Positions 25,533 through 34,679 are shown, counted from the first letter of the stretch. The stretch: DNA of 64,000 nucleotides from Erysipelotrichaceae bacterium (GCA_017432885.1 JAFRIE010000043.1:1-64000); one strand, 5' to 3'. Program-made: numbers and translations. Notes: generated by a model from the sequence alone, not told the origin.

Positions 25533-26387
25533 ATGAGATGTTTTCTGAAAAGAAACGGAATGGAAGCAATCATTGAAACACTCGGCGCAGAACTTCTTTC
25601 ACTTAAGAGAGAAGGAACTGAATGTATGTGGAACAGAAATCCTCAATTCTGGGGGAATGCTTCCCTGGTTCTTTTTCCTTTTATCGGCAGGAACTTTAAA
25701 GATACCTATATCTGCAACGGAAGAGAATTTCAGATGGGTATACACGGCTTCGCTTTCAGCAGTGAATTCACCATTCTAGAACAGAAAGAAGATTCTCTGC
25801 GCCTGTCTTTGAAAGAGAATGAGAAAACATTAAAAAGCTATCCTTTCTGTTTTGAATTAGGGATCAATTATGTTCTGGAAGAGGACGGACTGTCGGTTTC
25901 TTTTGAAGTTATCAATGATTCCGATGGACTGCTTCCTTTCGGTCTCGGCTTCCATCCGGGTTTCCGGCTGGAAAAACCGCTGGAACAGTATCGTATTCTT
26001 TTTCCGGAAATGAAAGCTCCGCAGGAAATCGGCATCGTTACCAGATGCATGCTGAATGGAAAAAATACGGCACTCGATCTTCCTGACAGATGTATTTCTC
26101 TAAACAGGAAACTCTTTACAAAAAGTGCCAGGATTTTTACGGGCATGGGAAATACCGCCATACTGCAGAGAAAGGAATGTGATCTCTTATCGATCACCTA
26201 TGACGGATTTGAAAATATCGTCTTATGGCAGACGCTGAATTCCGATGCGGACTTCATCTGCATCGAAGGATGGAACGGACTACCGGGAAGGTATGAACAC
26301 ATAGAAGATATCTACAAGGCTCCGGGCAGAACGGTTCTTGAAGCAAAACAGAATAGGGAATATAGGGTCCGGATAAGGTTCAGTTAG
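25533..26387 (+). CDS. Aldose 1-epimerase (galactose mutarotase) family protein
   Basis: A protein of 284 residues with the mutarotase-fold markers TLGAELLSLK at the N-terminus, FPFIGR (substrate Arg), HGFA with the catalytic His, GFHPGF with the second His, and CIEGWNGLPG near the end. It interconverts anomers of sugars or sugar acids. I chose the ATG at 25533: a TTTAAT -10 ends six bases upstream and there is no ribosome site, as in a leaderless message. The ATG at 25560 is an alternative. It lies eight bases before the lactonase gene. Confidence 0.85.
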   Translation: MRCFLKRNGMEAIIETLGAELLSLKREGTECMWNRNPQFWGNASLVLFPFIGRNFKDTYICNGREFQMGIHGFAFSSEFTILEQKEDSLRLSLKENEKTLKSYPFCFELGINYVLEEDGLSVSFEVINDSDGLLPFGLGFHPGFRLEKPLEQYRILFPEMKAPQEIGIVTRCMLNGKNTALDLPDRCISLNRKLFTKSARIFTGMGNTAILQRKECDLLSITYDGFENIVLWQTLNSDADFICIEGWNGLPGRYEHIEDIYKAPGRTVLEAKQNREYRVRIRFS

Positions 26388-26395
26388 GAGCAGTC

Positions 26396-27430
26396 ATGAA
26401 AAAAACTTATTTTGTAGCATCCTGGCAGCAGGGAGAAAACGAAGGCGTTACCCGGATCGAGTACGATAAACAGACGGATACGCTTTTTGCCAGAGAATTG
26501 ATCGACAGTGTAAAAAGAAGTTCCTATTTTGCCAGAAGAGGTGACTGTTTATTTGTGCTTACGGAAGCGCCGATGCGTGTTCCTAACGGAGGGTGTGTCA
26601 GTTCTTTCAAAATTGAAAACGATAAAATGGTTCTTCTGAATCGTACCGATAATTTCGATTCCGGTGTTACGCATCTGACAATCAGTAAAAACGGAAAACA
26701 CTTGTACGCATCCGGATATGGAACAGGAACGCTGTTTGTAATCGACGTCGACAAAGACGGTTATCTTTCCAATGCCAGAGCTGCCTACAAGAACCAAGGT
26801 TCCAGCATCAACAAGCTCCGTCAGGAAAGCTCCCACATGCACTTTACGACACCGACTCCGGATAACGGATACATCTGTACCTGCGATCTGGGAACGGATG
26901 AGATTCTGGTTTTCAATACCAGTCAGGAAAACGGAGATGTTACGAAAGTCAGTTCCCTGAAAACTTCGCTCGGCTATGGGCCAAGACACATGCTCTTTTC
27001 GAAAGACGGCAGGTACGCCTATATCCTGTGCGAAATGAACTATCATCTGCTGATCTACGCCTACGAAGGGACAGGCGATCTGGAATTTGTCAACGATATC
27101 GATCTTTATCCGGAAGCTCCTGCCGACAAACGGCAATGCTCGGCAATTCGGATCAGTGCTGACGGGAAAACCCTATTTACAGCCAACCGCGGAGAAGGAT
27201 ACAACAGTCTGGATGCCTGGAATCTAAGTGATCCGGAAGAACCTGTGTTATCTGACAGGTTTACCAGGATCCAGTTCCCAAGAGACTTCACGGTAACCGA
27301 TGACGATTATCTGGTCATCTGTAATCAGCTAGGAAACAACATACAGTTCGTTAAATACGAGGATGGACATTTTGAGGAAACGGGTATGATTAAGGATATA
27401 CCTCAGCCGGTTTCCGTTGTGGAATGGTAA
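26396..27430 (+). CDS. Lactonase, seven-bladed propeller (6-phosphogluconolactonase type)
   Basis: A protein of 344 residues matching the YbhE/Pgl lactonase family: repeated blades, a SSHMHFTTPTPD segment like the family HVH-x4-TPDG, GYGPRHMLFSKDGRYAYI and the CSAIRISADGKTLFTANRG blade. The family hydrolyses sugar lactones to aldonates. Co-transcription with an aldose epimerase and divergence from the aldonate operon suggest it supplies aldonates for dehydration. Confidence 0.88.
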   Translation: MKKTYFVASWQQGENEGVTRIEYDKQTDTLFARELIDSVKRSSYFARRGDCLFVLTEAPMRVPNGGCVSSFKIENDKMVLLNRTDNFDSGVTHLTISKNGKHLYASGYGTGTLFVIDVDKDGYLSNARAAYKNQGSSINKLRQESSHMHFTTPTPDNGYICTCDLGTDEILVFNTSQENGDVTKVSSLKTSLGYGPRHMLFSKDGRYAYILCEMNYHLLIYAYEGTGDLEFVNDIDLYPEAPADKRQCSAIRISADGKTLFTANRGEGYNSLDAWNLSDPEEPVLSDRFTRIQFPRDFTVTDDDYLVICNQLGNNIQFVKYEDGHFEETGMIKDIPQPVSVVEW

Positions 27431-27442
27431 GCCTTTGAAAAG

Positions 27443-27473
27443 AAAAAATGATTGCCCGCTGCAATCATTTTTT
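27443..27473. terminator. Terminator between lactonase and AraC genes
   Basis: AAAAAATGATTG, loop of seven, CAATCATTTTTT. It overlaps the last codons of the convergent regulator gene and has T-runs both ways. Confidence 0.8.
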
Positions 27474-28334
27474 TCTGTATTCCTTTGGCGTCATTCCGGT
27501 CAATTCCCGGAAACGTTTGTTAAAGTAGGCCGAATTGTTAAAGCCGCATTTTACCGCGATGCTGATCACATTTTCGTTCGTGTTCAGCAGCAGTTTCTGT
27601 GCCTCGTAGATCCTCTTTGATACCAGATAATCCCAGATGGAAAAACCGGCTACCTTTCCAAACAGATGCGACAGATAGGACACGCTCATGTTGATGGAAT
27701 CGGCCAGCTGCCTGATTGTTATCTCTTCCTCGAAATGCGCATCTATGTAAGACATGACCTGACTGACATTCAGGATCTGATCCCGGGTATAGGAAGTGCT
27801 CTCTTCCATTTCTACGGGGTCATTGCGCATGATGCTGATCAGAATATTCAGTATATCCGTTTTGATCCGCAGACCGTATTCCGTTTTCTTTTCCGCAAAT
27901 TCTTCCTGTATATCCTTAACATATTCCATTATCTGTCTGCAGCATGGTTCATTGGCTTTATAGCGGTTGGAAAAGGAACGATTGTTCATCGAAAAAAAGC
28001 GTTGCAGGATTCCGACCGATTCGGGAGAAGCCGAAGTCCAAAGAAGATTCGGATAGAAATGAATACCGGCGCAGACAGGTTCTTCATCGGCTTCCAGATG
28101 CGATATATGATGCGGTTCGTTGCTTCGAAAGAAGAACAGATCACCGGGCTGAAACGGAATCTGTTTTTCGCTGACGGTATATATGCCGCTGCAGTTTCCC
28201 GGTATGCTTACTTCGAATGCCGGGTGCGCATGATGGCCTAATCCTTTACGCAGCAAGGGCTCTTTATTGTAATAGAGCCGAACCTCATAACTGTTTCCAT
28301 CGTTTGATGATAAGAAAATCTCTTCAATTGTCAT
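27465..28334 (-). CDS. AraC-family regulator with N-terminal cupin
   Basis: A protein of 289 residues. Residues 30-100 form a cupin-like sensing domain (HHAHPAFEVSIPG, FQPGDLFFFRSNEPHHI). The C-terminal 100 residues are two helix-turn-helix units (IRQLADSINMSVSYLSHLFGK and VISIAVKCGFNNSAYFNKRF, ending MTPKEYRKK). It is divergent from the alcohol dehydrogenase/SDR operon at 28440 and probably controls it in response to a sugar acid. Confidence 0.9.
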   Translation of the reverse strand: MTIEEIFLSSNDGNSYEVRLYYNKEPLLRKGLGHHAHPAFEVSIPGNCSGIYTVSEKQIPFQPGDLFFFRSNEPHHISHLEADEEPVCAGIHFYPNLLWTSASPESVGILQRFFSMNNRSFSNRYKANEPCCRQIMEYVKDIQEEFAEKKTEYGLRIKTDILNILISIMRNDPVEMEESTSYTRDQILNVSQVMSYIDAHFEEEITIRQLADSINMSVSYLSHLFGKVAGFSIWDYLVSKRIYEAQKLLLNTNENVISIAVKCGFNNSAYFNKRFRELTGMTPKEYRKK

Positions 28335-28395
28335 AATGCCAGATAGTGTGTGTTTTAAGCATAATAATTATAGCATCTTGTATTCTCTGATCCTA

Positions 28396-28418
28396 AGATA
28401 AAATAAAGAGTTTTATCT
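28396..28418. promoter_or_regulatory. Inverted repeat in the AraC/dehydrogenase divergent region
   Basis: AGATAAAA, seven bases, TTTTATCT lies 22 bases before the plus-strand start codon. It is a possible operator; AraC proteins usually bind direct repeats, so the partner is uncertain. Confidence 0.35.
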
Positions 28419-28439
28419 ATCATAAACAAAGGAGGCAAG

Positions 28440-29456
28440 ATGAAAGCATTACGTCTTTTAGGACCAAACGATCTTCAGCTTCAGGACATTGAAAGGCCTA
28501 AACTGAAAGATGGGTGGTGCCGGGTCAAAGTTCTTAGAGTAGGTGTATGCGGATCGGATATTTCCAGCATTGCCGGCAAGCTTATTTTCACCCGTTTCCC
28601 GATCACGCCCGGACACGAGTTTTCCGGTATAGTCACAGAAACAAAGAACTGTCAGAGATTTAAGACCGGAATGTATGTGACAGCCAATCCGATCTTCAGT
28701 TGCGGAGAGTGCGAAGCGTGCAAAAAAGGGGAACTGAATCACTGTACACAGACCGAGGTACTGGGTGTTGTTTCCCATGACGGCTGTTATGCCGAAGAAG
28801 TTGCAGTACCGGAAAAGATGTTGTTTGAAATACCGGAAAATGTTCCTGCAGAACGCGGTGCAATGATAGAACCGGTAACGGTCGCATTGACAGCTTTAAA
28901 TAAAGCCTGTGTCAAGAAAGGAAGCAAAGTCGCCGTATTTGGTGCCGGAAATATTGGACTTGTCGTTATTGGACTGGCAAAGTCGCTGGGTGCTGATGAA
29001 GTGCTGGCTATCGACATGATTGAAGACAGGCTGCGGATAGCAAAACAGATGGGTGCTGATAAAACAGTAATTGCGAAAGACCTGGAAACCAGTATTGAAG
29101 AATATGATTCCTGTTATGATTGTCTGATCGATGGTGTAGGCATTGAAAACGTCATGGCCTTAATGGTCAGAATGGTTAAGCCAGGTGGACATATCGATGT
29201 CTATGGCGTGCCGAAAGGAACATATCCCGTTCCGGTACAGGCGGCTTTTGTCAAGGATGTCACGATTTCCACAAGCAGGCTCTATGGCTATGACATGTCT
29301 GAAGCAATCAGGATCGTTGCCGATGAAAACAGTATCGATTTCAATCCGATGATTACGCATCGCGTATCGCTGGAAGAATTCAGTGAACTGTCCAAAAAGA
29401 TCGTCAATCGGGAAGTGGATTCCATAAAGGTAATACTGGAGGTAAACGATAAATGA
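28440..29456 (+). CDS. Zinc-dependent medium-chain polyol/aldonate dehydrogenase
   Basis: A protein of 338 residues of the MDR family: GVCGSD and GHEFSG give the catalytic zinc ligands, CGECEACKKGELNHC the structural zinc, and VAVFGAGNIGLVVIG the NAD(P) motif. It resembles idonate 5-, sorbitol- and galactitol-phosphate dehydrogenases. It has a strong GGAGG ribosome site. Its stop overlaps the next gene by four bases. With the following SDR it recalls the IdnD-IdnO pair, which converts L-idonate to 5-ketogluconate and then D-gluconate. Confidence 0.9.
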   Translation: MKALRLLGPNDLQLQDIERPKLKDGWCRVKVLRVGVCGSDISSIAGKLIFTRFPITPGHEFSGIVTETKNCQRFKTGMYVTANPIFSCGECEACKKGELNHCTQTEVLGVVSHDGCYAEEVAVPEKMLFEIPENVPAERGAMIEPVTVALTALNKACVKKGSKVAVFGAGNIGLVVIGLAKSLGADEVLAIDMIEDRLRIAKQMGADKTVIAKDLETSIEEYDSCYDCLIDGVGIENVMALMVRMVKPGGHIDVYGVPKGTYPVPVQAAFVKDVTISTSRLYGYDMSEAIRIVADENSIDFNPMITHRVSLEEFSELSKKIVNREVDSIKVILEVNDK

Positions 29457-30223
29457 ATAAGGCATTTGACATCAGTGGTAAAGTCGTTGTGCTGACTGGA
29501 GCGACAGGAGGAATAGGAAGCGCCATTGTCAAAGAAATGGCGCAGAACGGTGCCAGGCTTGTACTTGTCAGCCGGAACGAGGGAAAAATGCATCGACTGG
29601 CTGAAGAAGCGGGTGGTGATATTCTCTGTCTTCCCTGCGACATTACAGACCTCAATGCGGCACAGAAAGTAGTTGGTACGATCGAGGAGAAATATGGAAG
29701 AGTAGATGCGCTGCTAAACTGTGCCGGATGTAACACCAGAAAACCGTTTCTGGAGATGCTTCCGGAAGATTACGATAGGGTCATGGGACTTAATGTCAGG
29801 TCCTGCTATTTCTTCTCCCAGATGATCGGAAAGATCATGGCAAGACAGAATTGCGGCAAGATCGTCAACTTTGCGTCTTTGAATACTTATATCTCTTTAA
29901 GCACCGTTTCAGTCTATGCCGCTAGTAAAGGCGCCGTAGGGCAGCTTACAAAAGCCATGGCTGTCGATCTGGCAAAATACAATATTCAGGTAAATGCGAT
30001 TGCCCCGGGCTTTATCAAGACCCAGTTCAATGAGCTTCTTTGGGGAAATCCGGAAAAAAACAGCTGGATCGAAGAAAGGACTTTATGCAAACGCTTCGGT
30101 GTTCCTGAAGATCTGACCGGAACGGTTCATTTCCTTTGTTCAGAGGCATCTGATTTCATTACCGGACAGATCATCCCGGTCGATGGCGGTTTCCTGGCCG
30201 GGCAGGATACGCTGTTTGGTTAA
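29453..30223 (+). CDS. Short-chain dehydrogenase (gluconate 5-dehydrogenase/KduD-like)
   Basis: A classical SDR of 256 residues: TGATGGIG cofactor loop (about residues 16-23), NCAG, Ser in NFASLNTY, YAASKG active-site Tyr and Lys, and a PVDGG end. NTRKPFLEMLPEDYDRVMGLN resembles gluconate 5-dehydrogenases (IdnO) and KDG 5-dehydrogenases (KduD). It is translationally coupled (ATGA) to the zinc dehydrogenase. It would reduce a 5-keto-aldonate or process the KduI product on the way to KDG. Confidence 0.88.
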   Translation: MNKAFDISGKVVVLTGATGGIGSAIVKEMAQNGARLVLVSRNEGKMHRLAEEAGGDILCLPCDITDLNAAQKVVGTIEEKYGRVDALLNCAGCNTRKPFLEMLPEDYDRVMGLNVRSCYFFSQMIGKIMARQNCGKIVNFASLNTYISLSTVSVYAASKGAVGQLTKAMAVDLAKYNIQVNAIAPGFIKTQFNELLWGNPEKNSWIEERTLCKRFGVPEDLTGTVHFLCSEASDFITGQIIPVDGGFLAGQDTLFG

Positions 30224-30235
30224 ATATTGGAACAA

Positions 30236-30265
30236 AAAAAACATATCCATGCAGATATGTTTTTT
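30236..30265. terminator. Bidirectional terminator between convergent operons
   Basis: AAAAAACATATC, loop CATGCA, GATATGTTTTTT: a perfect 12-bp stem. Confidence 0.85.
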
Positions 30266-30902
30266 ATTGGAACATTTCTTTCAGTTTTTCAGCAATTGCT
30301 TTTCCCAAAGCAAGATGACTTTCTATTGTCAGATGGATACAGTCGATATCAGACGCCGTAGCGTACTCTCCTGCATCCAGATAATCTACATCATATTCTT
30401 TTGCCAGATCACGGTAATACGGCGCAAACTTTCTGCTTTCTTCCGATGCTTTCGCATACAGGAAAGCAGGATCATCGTTCTTTTTTATCAGAGGAGGCGC
30501 GACCAGAAGAATCTTCGCACACTTAGGAAAAACCGGAATTTCCGTACGGAAATACGAATTGGCGTTCTTTATGATACGAAGAAGTTCGCTGGCACCTTTT
30601 TTCGCAAAAGCTGCATCATGGATGGTCAGATCGTTGCTTCCCAGCATGATCACGACTGCATTCAGAGGATAATTGGAAAGAAGCGCATAGGACAATCCTT
30701 CCCTTCCGTTCTTGGCATCGCCCCAGCCTGGCTCATAACAGGTTGTACGGCCGTTGATACCATCCTCGATCACCGTATAATCTTCGCCCAGTTCCTTCTG
30801 ACAGATACAAGGCCATCTGACTTCTTCCGGATACCTTTCACCTGTTCCCGGAACATAACCCCAGGTATTCGAATCGCCATAGCACAATATCCTTTTTTTC
30901 AT
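30264..30902 (-). CDS. SGNH/GDSL-family hydrolase
   Basis: A protein of 212 residues with the four SGNH blocks: GDSNTWGY (Ser nucleophile, residues 9-16), GINGRTT (Gly), LGSNDL (Asn) and DCIHLT (Asp-x-x-His). Such enzymes deacetylate carbohydrates or cleave esters. It is last in the GH88/UxuA operon, so a deacetylase acting on acetylated uronides is a reasonable inference. No signal peptide is present, so it acts in the cytoplasm. Confidence 0.9.
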   Translation of the reverse strand: MKKRILCYGDSNTWGYVPGTGERYPEEVRWPCICQKELGEDYTVIEDGINGRTTCYEPGWGDAKNGREGLSYALLSNYPLNAVVIMLGSNDLTIHDAAFAKKGASELLRIIKNANSYFRTEIPVFPKCAKILLVAPPLIKKNDDPAFLYAKASEESRKFAPYYRDLAKEYDVDYLDAGEYATASDIDCIHLTIESHLALGKAIAEKLKEMFQ

Positions 30903-30938
30903 TTTTCTTCCTCCACTACTTCAATACGGAACACAGGA

Positions 30939-32096
30939 TCAGTTCTGATTCAGATACGTTTCCAGCACATATGCCAGATAATAATCGCTCCAGATCAGTT
31001 CATTGTCATACGCGTAGTTCTTGGGCCTGCTGAAGCATCCATGCATCAGCATTCCTCTGTGACTGCCCTCTTTCACAAGATAATGATCGCATAAAGATTC
31101 CAGAATCGAAATGCCGAGATCCTGAAGTTCCTGTTCTCCCTTAAGCGATACCAGACCGTATGCAACAAGCGCTGCACAGCTGGTATCCCGCGGTTCACCG
31201 TCTTTCGCATCTAACGACATGTCCCAGCAAGGTATTAGATCGTCATTGCTGTGGGTCCGGTAATAGGATGCCAGAGATCGCAGTGCATCCAGATATTTTT
31301 TCTCTTTCGTAAAATTGTATATTTCAGAAAGACCCGATACGCACCATCCGAAACCTCTTGCCCAGCATCCTTCTTTGGCAACGGACAGATTCTTGTATTC
31401 TTCGGCTGCCTCTCCCGTTAAAGGATCAAAACGGACCAGCTGTCTTGTACTTCCGTTTTCTCTGATAAAACGGTTCAGATAGATATTCAGATGCGATTCC
31501 ATTACATCCCTGTATTTTGAATCATTCGTCTCTTTGTAGGCATTGATCAGAACAGGGATCGCCGCATGGGCGCTGTCGACGGCGCTTGTTTCCATTCCGG
31601 AAGTAACCCATCCCCAGCCTTTTCCCTTGATGTCTTTGTTCAGTTCGTGTTGCGGTCCTTCGATCATGTAAATTCCTGAAGCGATCTGTCTGGCTTTAGG
31701 ATGATACAGATTCACTATAACATCAGCTGCCTTTATGCCCCATTGTTTCAGCTCCTCTTTTCCGGTCAGTTCTGCCGCCTGAAAACCGATCATGTTGAAA
31801 TTCAGTCCGGCAAAGATCGACTGCCTGTAGCTATCAAACACTCCGGTTGCAACAGATGTGTGGAACATTGCCGCTTCTTCAAATCTTCGTTTTTCCTGTT
31901 CCGTTTTGCTCAGTTTCCAGGCCAGCCACAGCAGCATGATCCAATGTCCGCTGCACCAGTTGCCGTCTGCAGTTGTAATCCACCTGTCACTTTCTATATC
32001 GAAGAAATAAGGAAAGTGGTCTCCGGTTTCATCCAGGGTTTTACCGATCCGGTAAAGAACGTCATTCAAAGCATGCTGTGCCTTATCTCTGTTCAT
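30939..32096 (-). CDS. GH88 unsaturated glucuronyl hydrolase
   Basis: A protein of 385 residues with an (alpha/alpha)6 barrel pattern: DGNWCSGHWIMLLWLAWK, GFQAAELTG, SGMETSAVDSAHAAIP, GCWARGFGWCVSGLSEIY and EPRDTSCAALVAYG. These match GH88, whose members remove the 4,5-unsaturated uronic acid left by lyases from glycosaminoglycan or similar oligosaccharides. No signal peptide is seen, as expected for a cytoplasmic enzyme acting on imported disaccharides. The product isomerises to DKI and enters the KDG route. It overlaps uxuA copy B by four bases. Confidence 0.88.
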   Translation of the reverse strand: MNRDKAQHALNDVLYRIGKTLDETGDHFPYFFDIESDRWITTADGNWCSGHWIMLLWLAWKLSKTEQEKRRFEEAAMFHTSVATGVFDSYRQSIFAGLNFNMIGFQAAELTGKEELKQWGIKAADVIVNLYHPKARQIASGIYMIEGPQHELNKDIKGKGWGWVTSGMETSAVDSAHAAIPVLINAYKETNDSKYRDVMESHLNIYLNRFIRENGSTRQLVRFDPLTGEAAEEYKNLSVAKEGCWARGFGWCVSGLSEIYNFTKEKKYLDALRSLASYYRTHSNDDLIPCWDMSLDAKDGEPRDTSCAALVAYGLVSLKGEQELQDLGISILESLCDHYLVKEGSHRGMLMHGCFSRPKNYAYDNELIWSDYYLAYVLETYLNQN

Positions 32097-33136
32097 TCCT
32101 CATCTCCTCTTGTTGCCACATGGATCAGAGCCCGCATGTATCCAATCGTATAGGCTCTTGCCCGATAGCCTCCCATCGGATGATGATAGGAAGTATATCT
32201 GTTGGATTCTTCTGTCCGCCATTCCACATCTCCCTCGATCTGCGGAACATGTCCAGGTATCATCACGCCATGAAAACCGCATTCTTTCAGAACCTTGATG
32301 ATCTCGTACGGATCGTAATCGCCGGTATCGATGAATTCTTCATGGAATTCCGGAACGCTTCCGCTGACGGATTGGAAATGGACATAATGGATCTTATCCA
32401 TTCTGCCAAAATGACGGATCTTTTCATATAGATTTCCGCCCATTTCTTCCAGATTGCCTAGACACAGGGTCACTTTATGGTTCTCACTCGGATACAGTTC
32501 AAAGGTCTTGTCGTAAGCTTCTACACTTTTAAACAGATGAGGAACACCTCCGATCCCGTCTACCGGAGGATCGTTCGGATGGCAGGATATCGTAACGCCC
32601 GCTTCCTCCGCCGCAGGCAGAACGCCTTTGATGAAATAGGTATAGTTCTCCCAGAATTCTTCCTCAGAGTATTCCCTGTCGTAAAGCAAAGGGATATCAC
32701 ACATCTCCTTATGATCGTAGGCCGTCCCTTTTGCTCCGCCCCTGATCGGATAAGAATAAGTCGTTCTTTTTACACCATAAGGGATCCAGTTGTAGCCGAG
32801 GTTGTAAATGCCGGCTTCAGCCATGTTGCGGATCGAGTTGCAGTAATGATGCAGCTGCTCCTCTTTTCCTTCTTTTCCCCAGAATATCCGATCATAGAAA
32901 TGCCAGGGAAGATTTTCGATACCGAAAAGGCGCAGGCCTTCCTCTTCGACTATTTCACGCAGTTTACGCAGTTTTGCGACAGACAGTTCCTTTTCTTCAT
33001 CTTCCTGACGACAGAATGTGTTTCCCCAGATGATTACGTCTTCGACACCGATCTGTCTGGCAAAACGCAGTCTTTCTTTTTCCGGCGGATAAAACATCGC
33101 CAATGCGCTGCGCATCGGCAGTTCATCTTCTTTCAT
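32093..33136 (-). CDS. uxuA: UxuA-type mannonate dehydratase, copy B
   Basis: A protein of 347 residues with the UxuA barrel: EDVIIWGN, GIENLPWHFYDRI, SCHPNDPP (copy A has HPDDPP), VTLCLGN, VHFQSVSG and MIPGHVPQIEG. It shares the RHFGR-x-x-K loop with copy A but is distinctly diverged. It dehydrates D-mannonate or a related aldonate to KDG. Start choice is uncertain: the ATG at 33136 overlaps the upstream gene by 14 bases and has AGGA close by; the ATG at 33115 is an alternative. Confidence 0.85.
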   Translation of the reverse strand: MKEDELPMRSALAMFYPPEKERLRFARQIGVEDVIIWGNTFCRQEDEEKELSVAKLRKLREIVEEEGLRLFGIENLPWHFYDRIFWGKEGKEEQLHHYCNSIRNMAEAGIYNLGYNWIPYGVKRTTYSYPIRGGAKGTAYDHKEMCDIPLLYDREYSEEEFWENYTYFIKGVLPAAEEAGVTISCHPNDPPVDGIGGVPHLFKSVEAYDKTFELYPSENHKVTLCLGNLEEMGGNLYEKIRHFGRMDKIHYVHFQSVSGSVPEFHEEFIDTGDYDPYEIIKVLKECGFHGVMIPGHVPQIEGDVEWRTEESNRYTSYHHPMGGYRARAYTIGYMRALIHVATRGDEE

Positions 33137-34280
33137 ATTCCTGTTTTTCCTTTCTATCCGAAAGTTTCTTTCCTACTTCGATCAAACGATTCAGAACTGT
33201 CTCTTTTTCATAATCATCCATGACCAAAGGATTGATATAGAAGACCTTATATGGCTTCTGCAAAGGCAGACCGATCAGGATACCCGGATCTTCTTTTTTC
33301 ATGGCTTCGGCCAATTCTTCCACGGAGAACAGGTCTCCTTTCACCATAATCTCAAGTCTGGGATAGATCTGTCCGACAGGACCGATTTCCTCAACATCGA
33401 CAGAATAGATCTCATTGTCCTTAAGTGCATCAATAAAATAGTCGACTCTTTCTCTAAGCATCCCCTGATAATCCTCTTCAGAGATGGAAATATACTGTTC
33501 CAAAGCCATCAGCAAGGCAACCATATCCTCCCTGCTGACCTTGCCTCCCCGAGCAATGCCTCGGTTAGGGAATCCGATCATCTTGCAGGATTCGATAAGG
33601 TCTCTCCTGCCGACGATGAAACCGGTATTTAGCGGACCGCGAATTGCTTTTCCTCCGGAGAATGCCACAAGATCTGCACCCATCTTTGTGAAATGAGACA
33701 GGTTCTGTTTCGGCGGCAGCTGTGCAGCGGCATCTACGATTACCGGGACGCCATGTCGGTGAGCGATCTCAATGACTTTTTCTAGAGGTAAAGCCGCCTT
33801 GCTATAGTTGCTTGCTTTAATAAAATAGACCGCTGCCGTTTTCTCGTTTATCGATCCTTCCAGCTCAAATTCTTCGGTCGCAAAAAGATTGCCGATCTCT
33901 TTCAGTTTTGCGCCGCTGACTTCTATCGCTTTATCATAGGGATTCCGCTGACTGCGCATGATGATGACCTCGTTCTTCATGCCTTCTGTGTCAGGGAGAC
34001 GACTGTTCATATAACGGTCATTACCGACCATGCATGCGGCGATACCTAAGGTAATACCCATGGAAGCGCCGGTCGTTACATAAGCGGCTTCATTATCTGT
34101 CAGTTCAGCGATTCTTTTACCGACTGCGTCCTGCAATTCACGCATATCCACAAAGTAAGAAGCCGATTCCTTATAGGAATCGAGTACCTCTTCCTTCATC
34201 CGCGAACCTCCGTAATTGGTCAGCGTATCATATGCATTGATGTATTTTTTTAATCCCAGTCTGTCATAAATATCCGTCAT
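33123..34280 (-). CDS. SelA/DgaE-like PLP-dependent enzyme
   Basis: A fold-type I PLP protein of 385 residues: TTGASMGITLGIAAC (phosphate contact), VIVDAAAQLPP (Asp to the pyridine N) and FSGGKAIRGP (Schiff-base Lys). The N-terminus YDRLGLKKYINAYDTLTNYGGS is typical of the SelA-like group that includes D-glucosaminate-6-phosphate ammonia-lyase (DgaE), which produces KDPG. It lacks the N-terminal extension of true selenocysteine synthase. Its position next to RidA and KDG genes favours an amino-sugar-acid ammonia-lyase over a selenium function. Confidence 0.8.
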   Translation of the reverse strand: MTDIYDRLGLKKYINAYDTLTNYGGSRMKEEVLDSYKESASYFVDMRELQDAVGKRIAELTDNEAAYVTTGASMGITLGIAACMVGNDRYMNSRLPDTEGMKNEVIIMRSQRNPYDKAIEVSGAKLKEIGNLFATEEFELEGSINEKTAAVYFIKASNYSKAALPLEKVIEIAHRHGVPVIVDAAAQLPPKQNLSHFTKMGADLVAFSGGKAIRGPLNTGFIVGRRDLIESCKMIGFPNRGIARGGKVSREDMVALLMALEQYISISEEDYQGMLRERVDYFIDALKDNEIYSVDVEEIGPVGQIYPRLEIMVKGDLFSVEELAEAMKKEDPGILIGLPLQKPYKVFYINPLVMDDYEKETVLNRLIEVGKKLSDRKEKQEYERR

Positions 34281-34283
34281 GAT

Positions 34284-34679
34284 CTATTCCTTATCCACGT
34301 AAGCCGTGCATGTCATTTCAAACAGGCAGCCTTCTACGACCGATTCACAACAGATACAGCATCTTGCAGGCGGGACTTCCATTTTGCCGAACAGTTCTTC
34401 ATAAACTTTGTTCAAAATTAAAAGATCTTCCTTGTTGCTTAGGAAAAGCTGACAGCTGAGGATGTTCTCCAGGGATGATCCCGCATTTTCAAGGATCGTT
34501 TTCACCATCTTGAATGTCTGTCTGATCTGTCCTTCCACATCCGGATCTAGATGACCGTCTTCAGGATGCCTTCCCAACTGTCCTGAAACATACACGATTC
34601 CGTCGTATAAAACAGCCTGTGAATACATCTTAGGCGGGATCCGCGTTCCAGGAGCGGATAATCTTATCTTCTTCGTCAC
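34284..34679 (-). CDS. RidA family protein
   Basis: A Rid/YjgF fold protein of 131 residues with VYVSGQLGRHPEDG, TFKMVKTILENAGSSLENI and VPPARCCICC, whose Arg (PPAR) is the residue that binds the carboxylate of imine substrates in RidA. RidA hydrolyses enamine/imine products of PLP-dependent dehydratases. The gene is adjacent to the PLP enzyme (4 bases) and overlaps the SDR gene by four bases, consistent with clearing that enzyme's intermediates. Confidence 0.88.
   Translation of the reverse strand: MTKKIRLSAPGTRIPPKMYSQAVLYDGIVYVSGQLGRHPEDGHLDPDVEGQIRQTFKMVKTILENAGSSLENILSCQLFLSNKEDLLILNKVYEELFGKMEVPPARCCICCESVVEGCLFEMTCTAYVDKE

Noticed and set aside
33123..34280. Selenocysteine synthase SelA
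   Set aside because: N-terminal SelA domain missing, no selB or tRNA-Sec nearby, and context is sugar-acid catabolism.
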